A stretch of 49,630 nucleotides of DNA. Source: Immundisolibacter sp. (lineage in GTDB: Bacteria; Pseudomonadota; Gammaproteobacteria; Immundisolibacterales; Immundisolibacteraceae). Within the stretch, counting starts at the first letter, position 1; every line of letters begins with the position of its first letter. The stretch spans positions 1-49,630 of the forward strand of contig NZ_JBFIII010000005.1 in assembly GCF_041601295.1 (NCBI RefSeq), in the 5' to 3' direction. This document shows positions 23,705-32,581 of this stretch, in pieces. Made by a program: the position numbers and the translations under genes. The notes under the pieces are model-generated. The model ran no database searches and was not told where the DNA came from. It saw only the letters and a list, made by a program, of their open reading frames with translations.

Positions 23705-24669
23705 TGTACTCACGTGTTGTCGGTACTGGCAGCGCGCTGCCGGAACGAGTCGTGACCAATGCCGACCTTGAATCCAAGGTCAACACCAGCGACCGCTGGA
23801 TTTTCGAGCGTACCGGGATTCGGGAACGGCGTATTGCGGCGCCCGGCGAAACGTCCACTGATCTGGGCGAGCAGGCCGCCCGCGAGGCGCTTGCCATGTC
23901 CGGGCTGAGTGCTTCCGACATCGGCTTGGTAGTGGTGGCTACCTGTACGCCCGAAAAGGTGTTCCCCAGCACCGCCTGCCTGCTGCAGAGCCGGCTTGGC
24001 ATACACGGCGGACCGGCATTTGACGTGCAGGCCGCATGCGCTGGCTTCATCTATGCGCTCAGCGTCGCCGACAGCCTGCTGCGCAGTGGCGCGGCAGACA
24101 CGGCGCTGGTGGTCGGCGCGGAAACCATGTCCCGCATCATCGACTGGCAGGACCGGCGTACCTGCATTCTGTTCGCCGACGGCGCCGGTGCCATGGTGCT
24201 GCGACGTGACCCAACCCCAGGCATTCTGTCCACCCACTTGCATGCGGATGGTAAATACAAGGACCTGCTGTGGGTTCCAGGTTGGGTCTCGGATGACTAT
24301 GCCGACCTTGCCGACACTCCGCCCTACATGGTGATGGCAGGTTCAGAGGTATTCCGGGTGGCGGTCGAAAAGCTCGGCGACGCCGTCGAAGAAGCGCTCG
24401 CCGCTAACGGCCTGGACAAAGGCGCGATTGACTGGCTAATTCCGCACCAGGCCAATCTGCGTATCATTTCCGCCATCGCCAAGCGCCTGCGCCTGCCGAT
24501 GGAACAGGTGGTGCTGACCATCGCCGAGCATGGCAACACCTCGGCGGCCTCGGTGCCGCTGGCTCTGGACGTCGCTGTGCGCGACGGCCGTATCAAGGCC
24601 GGACAAACTTTGCTGCTGGAAGCCTTCGGTGGCGGCTTCGCCTGGGGCTCAGCCCTGTTGCGCTTCTGA
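23704..24669 (+). CDS. fabH: 3-oxoacyl-ACP synthase III (FabH)
   Basis: The 321-residue thiolase-fold enzyme has the catalytic Cys112 in VQAACAGFIYAL, the histidine in IPHQANLRI and the asparagine in EHGNTSAASVP, the full Cys-His-Asn triad of FabH. The N-terminus has SALPERVVTN and SDRWIFERTGIRERR. It condenses acetyl-CoA with malonyl-ACP to start type II fatty acid synthesis. Two ATG codons lie in tandem at 23701 and 23704; I use the second, which overlaps the plsX stop. The gene is followed after 26 nt by fabD. Confidence 0.95.
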   Translation: MYSRVVGTGSALPERVVTNADLESKVNTSDRWIFERTGIRERRIAAPGETSTDLGEQAAREALAMSGLSASDIGLVVVATCTPEKVFPSTACLLQSRLGIHGGPAFDVQAACAGFIYALSVADSLLRSGAADTALVVGAETMSRIIDWQDRRTCILFADGAGAMVLRRDPTPGILSTHLHADGKYKDLLWVPGWVSDDYADLADTPPYMVMAGSEVFRVAVEKLGDAVEEALAANGLDKGAIDWLIPHQANLRIISAIAKRLRLPMEQVVLTIAEHGNTSAASVPLALDVAVRDGRIKAGQTLLLEAFGGGFAWGSALLRF

Positions 24670-24695
24670 CCCCAGCCCCGCAGGACCGAGACCCG

Positions 24696-25628
24696 ATGTT
24701 GGCACTGGTGTTTCCCGGACAAGGCTCGCAGTCGGTCGGTATGTTGGCCCAACTGGCGCTGGAGTTTTCCGAAGTCGAACAAACCTTTGCCGAAGCGAGC
24801 GCAGTCCTCGGCTACGACCTGTGGCAAGTGATCCAGAACGGGCCGGACAGTGAACTGCAGCTGACCACCATTACCCAGCCGGCGATGCTAAGCGCCGGGG
24901 TGGCCGTTTGGCGGGTGTGGCAGGCAGCCGGTGGACCGACCCCGATGGTCATGGCCGGCCATAGCCTCGGCGAATACAGTGCACTGGTGTGCGCCGGCGC
25001 GCTGCCATTTGCGCAGGCCGTGCAACTGGTTCGTCAGCGTGGCGAGTACATGCAACAGGCAGTGCCGGTTGGTGTCGGTGCCATGGCCGCCGTACTCGGC
25101 TTGGAACGTGCGGCCGTTGAGCGAATTTGTGCCGACGCCGCCGGCAGTCAGCAAACAGTAGCCGTTGCCAATTACAACGCACCGCTGCAGAGCGTCATCG
25201 CCGGGCATGCCGACGCCGTGGCGCGAGCCAGCGCCGCGGCCCAGGCGTCCGGTGCCAAACGGGTAATCGCCCTACCAGTCAGTGCGCCGTTTCACTGTGC
25301 ATTGATGCGCCCGGCCGCTGAACGTCTTGCGCCCGCTATCGTCGCGACCAGCCTGAGTGAACCCGGGATACAGGTCATCAATAATGTCGACGTCGAGGCC
25401 GCCACCGAGCCGGATGCTATCCGAGACGCTCTGGTACGCCAGATCTACTCGCCAGTTCGTTGGGTCGAAACTGTGCAAGCCATGGCCGCGCGCGGCGTTA
25501 CTCACATGGTCGAATGCGGTCCCGGAAAAGTACTGGCCGGCCTGACCAAGCGAATTCACAGCGAGCTCGACAGCCTTTCGGTGCAGGATCCCCCCAGTTT
25601 GCGCCAGGCGCTGGCTGAGCTGAGCTGA
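24696..25628 (+). CDS. fabD: Malonyl-CoA:ACP transacylase (FabD)
   Basis: The 310-residue enzyme begins LALVFPGQGSQSVGML and has the nucleophile elbow AGHSLGEYSAL with Ser90. The catalytic histidine is in SAPFHCALMRP, and the arginine that binds the malonyl carboxylate is in LVRQRGEYMQ. It loads malonyl groups onto ACP. The stop codon falls within a 5-bp tandem repeat (GCTGA) that also fills the gap to fabG. Order and spacing match the usual fabHDG-acpP-fabF operon. Confidence 0.95.
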   Translation: MLALVFPGQGSQSVGMLAQLALEFSEVEQTFAEASAVLGYDLWQVIQNGPDSELQLTTITQPAMLSAGVAVWRVWQAAGGPTPMVMAGHSLGEYSALVCAGALPFAQAVQLVRQRGEYMQQAVPVGVGAMAAVLGLERAAVERICADAAGSQQTVAVANYNAPLQSVIAGHADAVARASAAAQASGAKRVIALPVSAPFHCALMRPAAERLAPAIVATSLSEPGIQVINNVDVEAATEPDAIRDALVRQIYSPVRWVETVQAMAARGVTHMVECGPGKVLAGLTKRIHSELDSLSVQDPPSLRQALAELS

Positions 25629-25635
25629 GCTGAGC
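25614..25635 (+). repeat. GCTGA pentamer repeat over the fabD stop
   Basis: Four full copies of GCTGA plus GC run across the end of fabD. The repeat contains the fabD TGA at 25626-25628, and the extra copies lie between this stop and the fabG ribosome site. It is a short microsatellite-like tract with slippage potential; the fabD product would change little if units were gained. Confidence 0.8.
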
Positions 25636-25651
25636 AGAGTAAGGAGTCGCA

Positions 25652-26401
25652 ATGGAAATCAGACTCGACGGGGAAGTCGCGCTCGTGACCGGTGCCAGCC
25701 GTGGCATCGGCAAGGCCATCGCCCACGCGCTGGCGCGGGCCGGCGCGACGGTCATCGGCACCGCAACCACCGAAGCCGGCGCAAACCGTATCGGCGAGGA
25801 GCTGGCCGCCGCCGTCCTGAAAGGCGAAGGCATGGCACTTAACCTCGCCGACCGAACTGCCACGCTCGCATTGGTCGAAACCATCAAATCGCGCCACGGG
25901 GCCGTCTCCATCCTGGTCAACAACGCCGGCATCACCCGGGACAACCTGCTGTTGCTGCTCAAGGACGACGACTGGGACCAGGTGCTCGATACCAATCTGG
26001 GGGCGGTTTTCCGCCTGGCGCGGGCCTGCACCCGCGGCATGACCAAGGCCCGCCGCGGACGCATTATCAACATTGGGTCCGTGGTCGGTGCCATCGGTAA
26101 CGCGGGACAGGTAAACTACGCTGCCGCCAAGGCTGGCTTGGCCGGCTTCACGCGTGCTCTGGCGCGCGAATTGGCCAGCCGCAGCATCACCGTCAATACG
26201 GTGGCGCCCGGTTTCATAGACACGGACATGACCGCCGCCCTATCGGCAGATCAGCGTACAAATTTGATGGACTCGATTCCGCTGGGCCGCTTTGGCGATG
26301 CGCAGGAAGTGGCCGCACTGGTGACGTACTTGGCCTCGACCCAGGCCGGCTACATCACCGGCCAGACCCTGCACATCAATGGTGGTATGTATCTGGCCTG
26401 A
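25652..26401 (+). CDS. fabG: 3-oxoacyl-ACP reductase (FabG)
   Basis: The 249-residue short-chain dehydrogenase has the cofactor motif TGASRGIG (13-20), the NNAG element and the catalytic Ser143, Tyr156 and Lys160 (INIGSVVG and NYAAAKAGLAGF). The C-terminal YITGQTLHINGGMYL is typical of FabG. It reduces 3-oxoacyl-ACP to 3-hydroxyacyl-ACP with NADPH. A strong ribosome site (AAGGAG) precedes the ATG. It is followed by an AT-rich 53-nt gap and then acpP. Confidence 0.96.
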   Translation: MEIRLDGEVALVTGASRGIGKAIAHALARAGATVIGTATTEAGANRIGEELAAAVLKGEGMALNLADRTATLALVETIKSRHGAVSILVNNAGITRDNLLLLLKDDDWDQVLDTNLGAVFRLARACTRGMTKARRGRIINIGSVVGAIGNAGQVNYAAAKAGLAGFTRALARELASRSITVNTVAPGFIDTDMTAALSADQRTNLMDSIPLGRFGDAQEVAALVTYLASTQAGYITGQTLHINGGMYLA

Positions 26402-26454
26402 GGCAATCCCTCAGCCAAATTTTTTAGTGGTTTTGTTTGGGAGGATAACTGGCG
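26402..26454 (+). promoter_or_regulatory. AT-rich acpP leader with strong ribosome site
   Basis: This short gap is unusually rich in T (TTTTTTAGTGGTTTTGTTT) compared with its surroundings and ends in GGGAGGA, a strong ribosome site. It probably helps the high expression expected of acyl carrier protein. Short stem potential exists (CCAAA with TTTGG). No clear promoter hexamers were identified. Confidence 0.4.
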
Positions 26455-26700
26455 ATGAGCAGTATTGAAGAGCGCGTCAAGAAAATCGTGGTCGAGCAAT
26501 TGGGCGTCAAGGAAGACGAGGTCAGCAACGACTCCTCCTTCGTCGATGACCTGGGTGCGGATTCCCTCGATACCGTGGAATTGGTAATGGCGCTCGAGGA
26601 AGAATTCGAGTGCGAAATTGCTGACGAAGCGGCCGAGAAGATCACCACCGTGCAGGAAGCAATCGACTATGTAGAGAAAGAACTGGCCTCCCGCAAGTAA
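26455..26700 (+). CDS. acpP: Acyl carrier protein
   Basis: This 81-residue acidic protein has the phosphopantetheine attachment motif GADSLDTVELVMALEEEF with Ser37 (counting Met). The four-helix ACP pattern and the C-terminal TVQEAIDYVEKEL are standard. It carries growing acyl chains between Fab enzymes. The ribosome site GGGAGGA lies just upstream. The gene follows fabG and precedes fabF in the conserved cluster. Confidence 0.97.
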   Translation: MSSIEERVKKIVVEQLGVKEDEVSNDSSFVDDLGADSLDTVELVMALEEEFECEIADEAAEKITTVQEAIDYVEKELASRK

Positions 26701-26736
26701 CTGCGGGCAGAGTCCAGATGCGAGGGCGACGCGGCT

Positions 26737-27978
26737 TTGGGTAAACGACGGGTCGTAATTACCGGGCTAGGCATGGTCAGTCCGCTCGGGCTGGACGTAA
26801 AAAGCTCCTGGTCCGGCATTCTGGCCGGAAAAAGCGGTATCGGGCCCATCACTCACTTCGATGCCAGCGCCTTCAGCGTGCGGTTTTGCGGGGCGGTCCA
26901 GGGCTTTGATATCGAGCGCTACCTTGTCCCCAAGGAAGCCCGCAAGATGGATCCGTTTATTCATTACGGGATAGCGGCAGCCGACGAGGCTCTGGCTGAT
27001 GCCGGCATCGAGGTCACGCCCGAGAATGCCGAGCGCATGGGTGTCGCCATGGGCTCGGGCATTGGCGGGCTGGCCGGTATCGAAGCCGGGCACCTTGAAT
27101 ATCTGAACGGCGGTCCAAGACGCATTTCGCCGTTCTTCGTGCCGGCCAACATCATCAATATGGTCGCCGGTAACGTTTCCATCAGGTTCGGACTCAAGGG
27201 CCCAAACCTGTCCGTGGTCACGGCCTGCGCGTCGGCAACTCATAGCATCGGCGATTCGGCCCGGCTAATCGAGTATGGGGATGCGGATGTCATGCTCGCG
27301 GGCGGCGCCGAGATGGCCACCTCGCCGATGGGGGTCGGCGGTTTTTCCGCTGCCCGGGCCCTGTCAACCCGCAACGACGATCCACAGCGTGCCAGTCGGC
27401 CCTGGGACCGGGACCGTGACGGCTTCGTGCTCAGCGATGGCGCCGGCATCCTGGTGCTGGAAGAACTGGAACACGCGCGTCGGCGTGACGCACGCATCTA
27501 TGCCGAGCTGATCGGCTACGGCATGAGCGGCGACGCCCACCACATGACCCAGCCGGATGCCAGCGGTGATGGTGCGTTTCGTTGTATGCGTGCGGCGCTG
27601 CGTAACGCCAGCCTGGCCGGGGAGGACATCCAGTACATCAATGCTCACGGCACTTCCACGGTGGCCGGCGACGTTGCCGAGACAGTTGCCATCAAACGTA
27701 CGTTTGGCGATCACGCTCATGCCCTGGCGGTCAGTTCCACCAAGTCGATGACCGGTCATCTGCTGGGAGCTGCGGGGGGGATTGAGGCGGTCTTCAGCGT
27801 ACTCGCGCTCCGTGACCAGGTTGCGCCACCGACCATCAACCTCGACCATCCGGGCGAGGGCTGTGACCTCGATTACGTACCCCATACCGCTCGACCCATG
27901 CGCATTGACCACGCTCTGAGCAACTCCTTCGGTTTTGGCGGTACTAATGGCACGCTGGTGTTCAGTCGTCCGCGCTGA
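26737..27978 (+). CDS. fabF: 3-oxoacyl-ACP synthase II (FabF)
   Basis: The 413-residue condensing enzyme has the catalytic Cys164 in VVTACASATHSIG and the two histidines in INAHGTSTVAGD and KSMTGHLLGAAGG. It starts KRRVVITGLGMVSPLG, as usual for FabF. It elongates acyl-ACP, including the cis-unsaturated chains. The start is TTG at 26737: the nearby ATG at 26718 is out of frame and stops at once. pabC, which sits after fabF in E. coli, is absent here and mltG follows directly. Confidence 0.95.
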   Translation: MGKRRVVITGLGMVSPLGLDVKSSWSGILAGKSGIGPITHFDASAFSVRFCGAVQGFDIERYLVPKEARKMDPFIHYGIAAADEALADAGIEVTPENAERMGVAMGSGIGGLAGIEAGHLEYLNGGPRRISPFFVPANIINMVAGNVSIRFGLKGPNLSVVTACASATHSIGDSARLIEYGDADVMLAGGAEMATSPMGVGGFSAARALSTRNDDPQRASRPWDRDRDGFVLSDGAGILVLEELEHARRRDARIYAELIGYGMSGDAHHMTQPDASGDGAFRCMRAALRNASLAGEDIQYINAHGTSTVAGDVAETVAIKRTFGDHAHALAVSSTKSMTGHLLGAAGGIEAVFSVLALRDQVAPPTINLDHPGEGCDLDYVPHTARPMRIDHALSNSFGFGGTNGTLVFSRPR

Positions 27979-28017
27979 ATCCCGTCCCGACGTTTGGCAG
28001 CCTGAACGCGGGCACCG

Positions 28018-29058
28018 ATGACCTCGCCAAAGAACACAGCCGGCGCCGCTTCACTTTTTCGACCATGGCAACTGATTGGGCTGGCGTTGTGCATCACCAC
28101 CGGTTTGTTTGCGTGGCTGGGTCAGCAGGCGGGAAAACCGCTGACCCTGGCAACACCCGCCAGCATTGAAGTGGTGCGGGGTGACACACTAGCGGTAGTC
28201 CTGCGCCGCTTGTCGGCCGCCGGCTACCTGCCCCAGCCCCGGGCAGTACATGTCTGGGCACGCCTCACCGGCCGTGGCGATCGCATCGTCGCTGGCGAAT
28301 ACGCGCTTGACCCCGGCATTACCCCGACCCGCCTGCTTGCCGATTTTGCCAGCGGCCGCCAGCGCCAGTACCTGGTGCGCCTTCCCGAAGGGGGTACGTT
28401 CCGGCAGGCCATGGCGGCGTTGTGGGCATCTCCGGTTCTCAAGGCAAGCTTGCGTGGGTCCAGTGACGCGGACATCATGCGAGCGTTAGGCGCCGAACAC
28501 CTGCCGGCAGAGGGCTGGTTCTTTCCCGATACCTATTTCGTTACCCGCAGCGACAGCGACCTTGACGTGTTACGCCGCAGCCACGCCGCCATGCGGAAAC
28601 AACTGGCCGCGCAATGGCAGACGCGCGGCCCCGGCGCACCCAGCTCGGCGCGGGAAGCCTTGATCCTGGCGTCCCTGGTGGAAAAGGAAACCGCCCGCGC
28701 GGACGAACGGCCCCTGGTCGCGGCCGTGTTGCTCAATCGGCTACGTCTGGGAATGCCTCTACAGATCGACTCCACCGTAATCTATGGCCTGGGCGAAGCG
28801 TTCGACGGCAATCTCACCCGCCGCGACCTGCACACGCCCACGCCGCACAACACCTATACGTCAACGGGCCTGCCGCCGACGCCGATCGCCCTGCCGGGCC
28901 GGTCGGCGCTGCATGCGGTAACTCACCCTGCCGCTGTGGACTATCTTTACTTCGTGGCCCGCGGTGATGGGAGTCACCAGTTTTCGCGCACGCTGGCAGA
29001 GCACAACCGGGCGGTGGACTGTTACCAACGCCGACGACCAGCCGGATGCGCGTCGTGA
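28018..29058 (+). CDS. mltG: Endolytic murein transglycosylase MltG
   Basis: The 346-residue protein has one N-terminal membrane helix (~16-37), a LysM-like subdomain and the YceG-like catalytic domain. The catalytic glutamate (Glu222) lies in LASLVEKETA, followed by LQIDSTVIYGLG and HNTYTSTGLPPTPI. MltG cuts nascent glycan strands during peptidoglycan synthesis and is thought to set their length. It follows fabF by 39 nt and overlaps tmk by 13 nt. The C-terminal RRRPAGCAS shows no special motif. Confidence 0.93.
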   Translation: MTSPKNTAGAASLFRPWQLIGLALCITTGLFAWLGQQAGKPLTLATPASIEVVRGDTLAVVLRRLSAAGYLPQPRAVHVWARLTGRGDRIVAGEYALDPGITPTRLLADFASGRQRQYLVRLPEGGTFRQAMAALWASPVLKASLRGSSDADIMRALGAEHLPAEGWFFPDTYFVTRSDSDLDVLRRSHAAMRKQLAAQWQTRGPGAPSSAREALILASLVEKETARADERPLVAAVLLNRLRLGMPLQIDSTVIYGLGEAFDGNLTRRDLHTPTPHNTYTSTGLPPTPIALPGRSALHAVTHPAAVDYLYFVARGDGSHQFSRTLAEHNRAVDCYQRRRPAGCAS

Positions 29059-29675
29059 ACCGGGGCCGCTTCATCACCCTAGAGGGCATGGAAGGCGCCG
29101 GCAAGACCAGCCGCCTTGCGGACCTGCAAGCATTCCTGCAACAGCGGGGCAAGACCGTGCTGGCCACGCGCGAGCCAGGCGGCACCGCGCTGGGCGAGAA
29201 ACTCCGCGCCCTCCTGCTGGCTCCCGAACATGGGCCGATGACGCCCTTGACGGAACTGCTGTTGATGTTCGCGGCGCGCAGTGAGCACGTACAGCAAGTG
29301 ATCTTGCCCGCTCTGGACGCTGGTCAATGGGTGTTGTGCGATCGCTATGTCGACGCGAGCTATGCTTACCAGGGCGCCGGGCGAGGCCTGGGTAACGCAC
29401 CGGTGGCGGCCCTTGAAGCCCTGCTACCCTCGCAGGCGCACCCCGACCTGACCTTGCTGCTCGACCTGCCGGTGGAAAGCGGCCTCGCGCGCGCCAAACG
29501 ACGAGGAGCCGCCGACCGCTTCGAGCAGGAAACATCCGGCTTTCACCAACGGGTGCGCGAGGCCTACCTGAGTCGCGCGCGCCAACGGCCGCAGCGCTAC
29601 TGTCTTATCGACGCGGCGCTTAGCCCGTTCGAGGTGTCCGCAGCCATCGAGCGCGCGGTTGGCCGCCTGCTTTGA
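29046..29675 (+). CDS. tmk: Thymidylate kinase
   Basis: This 209-residue P-loop kinase has LEGMEGAGKTSR (Walker A), the REPGGTALGEKLR region and the DRY element in LCDRYVDASYAYQGAGRGLG. The LID region KRRGAADRFEQE completes the family pattern. It phosphorylates dTMP to dTDP. The start overlaps the last codons of mltG, and the end overlaps the holB TTG start, indicating a tightly coupled run. Confidence 0.95.
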   Translation: MRVVNRGRFITLEGMEGAGKTSRLADLQAFLQQRGKTVLATREPGGTALGEKLRALLLAPEHGPMTPLTELLLMFAARSEHVQQVILPALDAGQWVLCDRYVDASYAYQGAGRGLGNAPVAALEALLPSQAHPDLTLLLDLPVESGLARAKRRGAADRFEQETSGFHQRVREAYLSRARQRPQRYCLIDAALSPFEVSAAIERAVGRLL

Positions 29676-30673
29676 ATCAGCTGCTGCCCTGGCACACGGC
29701 GCAATGGGAAACCGTGACAAGTGCTCGCGCGGCCGGGCGGCTACACCATGCCCTGCTGGCAACGGGCCCGGCCGGCGTCGGAAAAGCACAGTTTCTCGCC
29801 ACACTTGCAGCCTGGCTGCTATGTAGTTCACCCAATGGCGACCAGCCGTGCGGTGCCTGCCGCGCGTGTTTGCAGAACACCGCCGGCACGCATCCGGACT
29901 GCGCCGTGCTCAGTCCAGACCCCCTGGAGCGCGCGGCTTTTAGTACCTATCCAGGACAGCGCTGCCAGATGGAGTCTTCGCGCAAGAAGCCGGCAACTGT
30001 CATCAGTGTCGACCAAGTGCGCGAACTGTCAACGCGCCTGGTGACGACGGCTCATTACGGCCACTACAAACTCGCCGTTCTGCTACCGGCGGATGCCCTG
30101 AACCTCGCGGCTGCCAATGCCCTGCTCAAGCTGCTGGAAGAACCGCCCGATAACACCGTGTTTCTGCTGTTATCGCAGCGGCCAGCTTTTTTGCCCGCCA
30201 CCTTGCGCAGCCGGTGTCAGATGCTGCGCTTTTCGGCGCCACCGACGAGCCAGGCGCGCGCCTGGCTGAACAGCGACGGGCCGGCCGCGGATTTAGCGCT
30301 CGAACTCGGCGGCGGTGCGCCCCTGCAGGCGGCCAAGCTGCTGGCACAGGATCTGGAGACTGTATGGAATGTGGTATGCGTGGGACTCGCCGGCCTGCTG
30401 GCCGGAACAGCCGACCCAATGCGGCTTGCCCGCGACTGGCTAAAGCTGCCGCAACAGACGCTCGATACCGCACTGTATGGATGGTTGCGTCGGGCTCTAC
30501 GAAATGCGACCGGCGCGCCTGATGCGAAACTTGGCAATACATTTCGCGCGCCGCCACCACAGCGCCTACAGGCCTTTGCAAGCGAACTTGAGGACTTTCT
30601 GCGCTTACGCGAGCATCCGCTCAGCCGGGACTTGGCGCTGGAGCGGCTGCTTTACCCACTTTGGGTAAACTGA
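29672..30673 (+). CDS. holB: DNA polymerase III delta-prime subunit (HolB)
   Basis: The 333-residue clamp-loader subunit starts NQLLPWHTAQWETV and has a P-loop-like GPAGVGKAQFLATLAAWLLC. The zinc module is visible as CGACRACLQNTAGTHPDC, followed by VDQVRELSTRL, ALLKLLEEPPDNTVFLL and the SRC motif (TLRSRCQMLRF). It is part of the loader that places the beta clamp on DNA. The start is TTG at 29672, overlapping the tmk stop. pilZ follows after 33 nt, as in Pseudomonas. Confidence 0.93.
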   Translation: MNQLLPWHTAQWETVTSARAAGRLHHALLATGPAGVGKAQFLATLAAWLLCSSPNGDQPCGACRACLQNTAGTHPDCAVLSPDPLERAAFSTYPGQRCQMESSRKKPATVISVDQVRELSTRLVTTAHYGHYKLAVLLPADALNLAAANALLKLLEEPPDNTVFLLLSQRPAFLPATLRSRCQMLRFSAPPTSQARAWLNSDGPAADLALELGGGAPLQAAKLLAQDLETVWNVVCVGLAGLLAGTADPMRLARDWLKLPQQTLDTALYGWLRRALRNATGAPDAKLGNTFRAPPPQRLQAFASELEDFLRLREHPLSRDLALERLLYPLWVN

Positions 30674-30706
30674 CCCTGCTCCAGGAAGCACGCCGCGGAA
30701 ACTGCC

Positions 30707-31069
30707 ATGAACGAACAGACCGAAAAAGACGCGCATACCGGCGTGCTGGCCATCACCATCCGGGACAAGAACGCCCTGTACGCGTCGTACATGTCGTTCG
30801 TGAAGGGTGGCGGCCTGTTTGTGCCCACGGCGCGCGCCGTCAGGCTGGGCGATGAGCTGATCCTGCTACTGACGCTGATGGACGAGACGGAGAAACTTCC
30901 CGTGGCCGGGAAGGTCGTATGGATCACGCCAAAGGGTTCTCAAAACGGCAAGGTAGCGGGCTTTGGCGTTCAGTTTGTCGATGATGACAGCAGCCGTGTC
31001 GCGCGCAACAAGATCGAAACTTACCTGGTTGGCACGCTGCAAAGCGAACGCCACACCCACACGCTCTAA
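30707..31069 (+). CDS. pilZ: PilZ-domain protein of the type IV pilus PilZ type
   Basis: The 120-residue protein has the beta-barrel core YMSFVKGGGLFVPT, DELILLLTLMDETEKLPVAGKVVWI and GFGVQFVD. It lacks the N-terminal RxxxR c-di-GMP-binding motif, as does the founding P. aeruginosa PilZ, which supports type IV pilus assembly through PilB and FimX-like partners and does not bind c-di-GMP well. Position between holB and tatD matches that gene. Its presence implies pilus genes elsewhere in this genome. Confidence 0.9.
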   Translation: MNEQTEKDAHTGVLAITIRDKNALYASYMSFVKGGGLFVPTARAVRLGDELILLLTLMDETEKLPVAGKVVWITPKGSQNGKVAGFGVQFVDDDSSRVARNKIETYLVGTLQSERHTHTL

Positions 31070-31074
31070 CCATC

Positions 31075-31854
31075 ATGCTGGTCGACTCACACTGCCACCT
31101 GGATCAGGTCGACCCAACACTGTCCCAGACGGACGCCCTGCTGGAAGACGCCGCCCTGGTTGGCGTCGGGCACTTCCTGAGCGTCTGTGTGTCTCTCGAA
31201 AATGCCCCGGTGGTGCGGGACATAGCGGCTCGCTATCCGCAGGTGTCGGCCTCGGTGGGCGTTCACCCCAATCACCTGGATGGCGACGAACCGACGGTTG
31301 CCCAACTCGCGGGACTGGCCAGCGATCCGTTGATCGTCGCTCTGGGCGAAACCGGGTTGGACTACCACTACGGGCCGGATTATGTGCCGCTTCAACAGGA
31401 GCGCCTTCGCACCCACATCCGCGCCGCACGCGAAGTGGGCAAGCCGCTCATCGTTCATATGCGGGACGCCACCGAAGACATGCTACGCATCCTCACCGAG
31501 GAGAAAGCCCACGAGGTTGCCGGTGTAATGCATTGTTTTACCGGCGATTGGATGACCGCCCAGCGCGCGCTGGAGCTTGGTTTCTACATTTCGTTTTCGG
31601 GCATCGTCACTTTCAAGAGCGCCGACGACATCCGCGAAGCAGCGCGCCTGGTACCCGCCGAGCGCCTGCTGGTGGAGACCGACGCGCCTTACCTGGCCCC
31701 GGTGCCGTATCGAGGCAAACAGAACCAGCCCGCCTATGTTCGCCAGGTTGCTGATTACGTGGCGGACCTTCGCGACATGGAGCAGGACGAGCTTGATGCC
31801 CTGGTGGGGCGCAATTTCTTTGAGTTGTTCCCGGTCATCCCGCGGACGTCATGA
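31075..31854 (+). CDS. TatD-family metal-dependent hydrolase (YcfH-like)
   Basis: The 259-residue TIM-barrel protein shows the TatD metal ligands: MLVDSHCHLD, ALGETGLDYHY, PLIVHMRDA, MHCFTGD and LVETDAPYLAPVPYRGK. TatD-like enzymes are DNases/hydrolases; the YcfH subgroup sits after holB or pilZ, and its physiological role is uncertain. The gene starts 5 nt after pilZ, in the same operon, and converges on ubiG with a 6-nt gap. Nothing atypical in length or residues was seen. Confidence 0.92.
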   Translation: MLVDSHCHLDQVDPTLSQTDALLEDAALVGVGHFLSVCVSLENAPVVRDIAARYPQVSASVGVHPNHLDGDEPTVAQLAGLASDPLIVALGETGLDYHYGPDYVPLQQERLRTHIRAAREVGKPLIVHMRDATEDMLRILTEEKAHEVAGVMHCFTGDWMTAQRALELGFYISFSGIVTFKSADDIREAARLVPAERLLVETDAPYLAPVPYRGKQNQPAYVRQVADYVADLRDMEQDELDALVGRNFFELFPVIPRTS

Positions 31855-31860
31855 GCCCCG

Positions 31861-32562
31861 TCACCGCGCCTTGCGCGCTGCTAACAGGTAATTGACATCC
31901 ACCTGGGCGCGTAAACCGGCGCGCCGTGTCAGCGGGTTGTAGCCGAGTCCCTGGATATCAATCACGCTCAACCCAGCGCCACGGCACAGGGTCGCCAGTT
32001 CCGCCGGCCTCAGGAAACGCGCGTACTGATGCGTGCCGCGCGGCAGCAGGCGCAGCACATACTCGGCGGCGAGCACCGCCTGCAGGTAGGCCTGCGGGCT
32101 ACGGCTCAAGGTCGAGAAAAAAGCCACTCCCCCCGGTCGCAGCAGGTCCGAGCAGGCCTGCACGACGCTTGCCGGCTCCGGCACGTGCTCAAGCAGCTCA
32201 AGGCAGGCGACCGCATCGAACGTGGCCGGTGCAGTTGCCGCCAATGCCTCGGCAGATAGCTGCCGGTAATCGATCGCAAGCCCCTGTGCCAGAGCATGCT
32301 CATGCGCCGTCGCCAGCGCATCGGCCGCAAGATCAACACCAGTCACCACGGCACCCGCGCGCGCCAAGCCCTCCGTCAGAACCCCACCCCCACAGCCCAC
32401 GTCAGCCATTCGCGCGCCTGCAACACGCGCATGGCGCGCTATCCAGGCCAGGCGTACGGGATTGATCTCGTGCAGCGTGTGCAACGGCCCGTCCTGGTCC
32501 CACCATTGATCCGCGTGAGCATCGAACTTGGCGGTCTCGGCTGAGTCAACATTGGCCGGCAT
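31861..32562 (-). CDS. ubiG: Ubiquinone biosynthesis O-methyltransferase UbiG
   Basis: The 233-residue SAM methyltransferase begins MPANVDSAETAKFDAHADQW, followed by DPxG-like WWDQDGPLHTLHEINPVRLAW, motif I ADVGCGGGVLTEGLA, and HVPEP. The end, RAGLRAQVDVNYLLAARK, is characteristic of UbiG. It methylates two hydroxyls in ubiquinone synthesis. The start is the ATG ending at 32562; the longer frame reaches into hemH and is unconserved. It lies 19 nt after hemH on the minus strand. Confidence 0.92.
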   Translation of the reverse strand: MPANVDSAETAKFDAHADQWWDQDGPLHTLHEINPVRLAWIARHARVAGARMADVGCGGGVLTEGLARAGAVVTGVDLAADALATAHEHALAQGLAIDYRQLSAEALAATAPATFDAVACLELLEHVPEPASVVQACSDLLRPGGVAFFSTLSRSPQAYLQAVLAAEYVLRLLPRGTHQYARFLRPAELATLCRGAGLSVIDIQGLGYNPLTRRAGLRAQVDVNYLLAARKAR

Positions 32563-32581
32563 GAAATGTCTCTTGTTTGAA

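Noticed and set aside
30707..31069. Cyclic di-GMP receptor role for the PilZ-domain protein
   Set aside because: The N-terminal RxxxR motif is missing, so it is better matched to the founding pilus PilZ, which does not bind c-di-GMP well.
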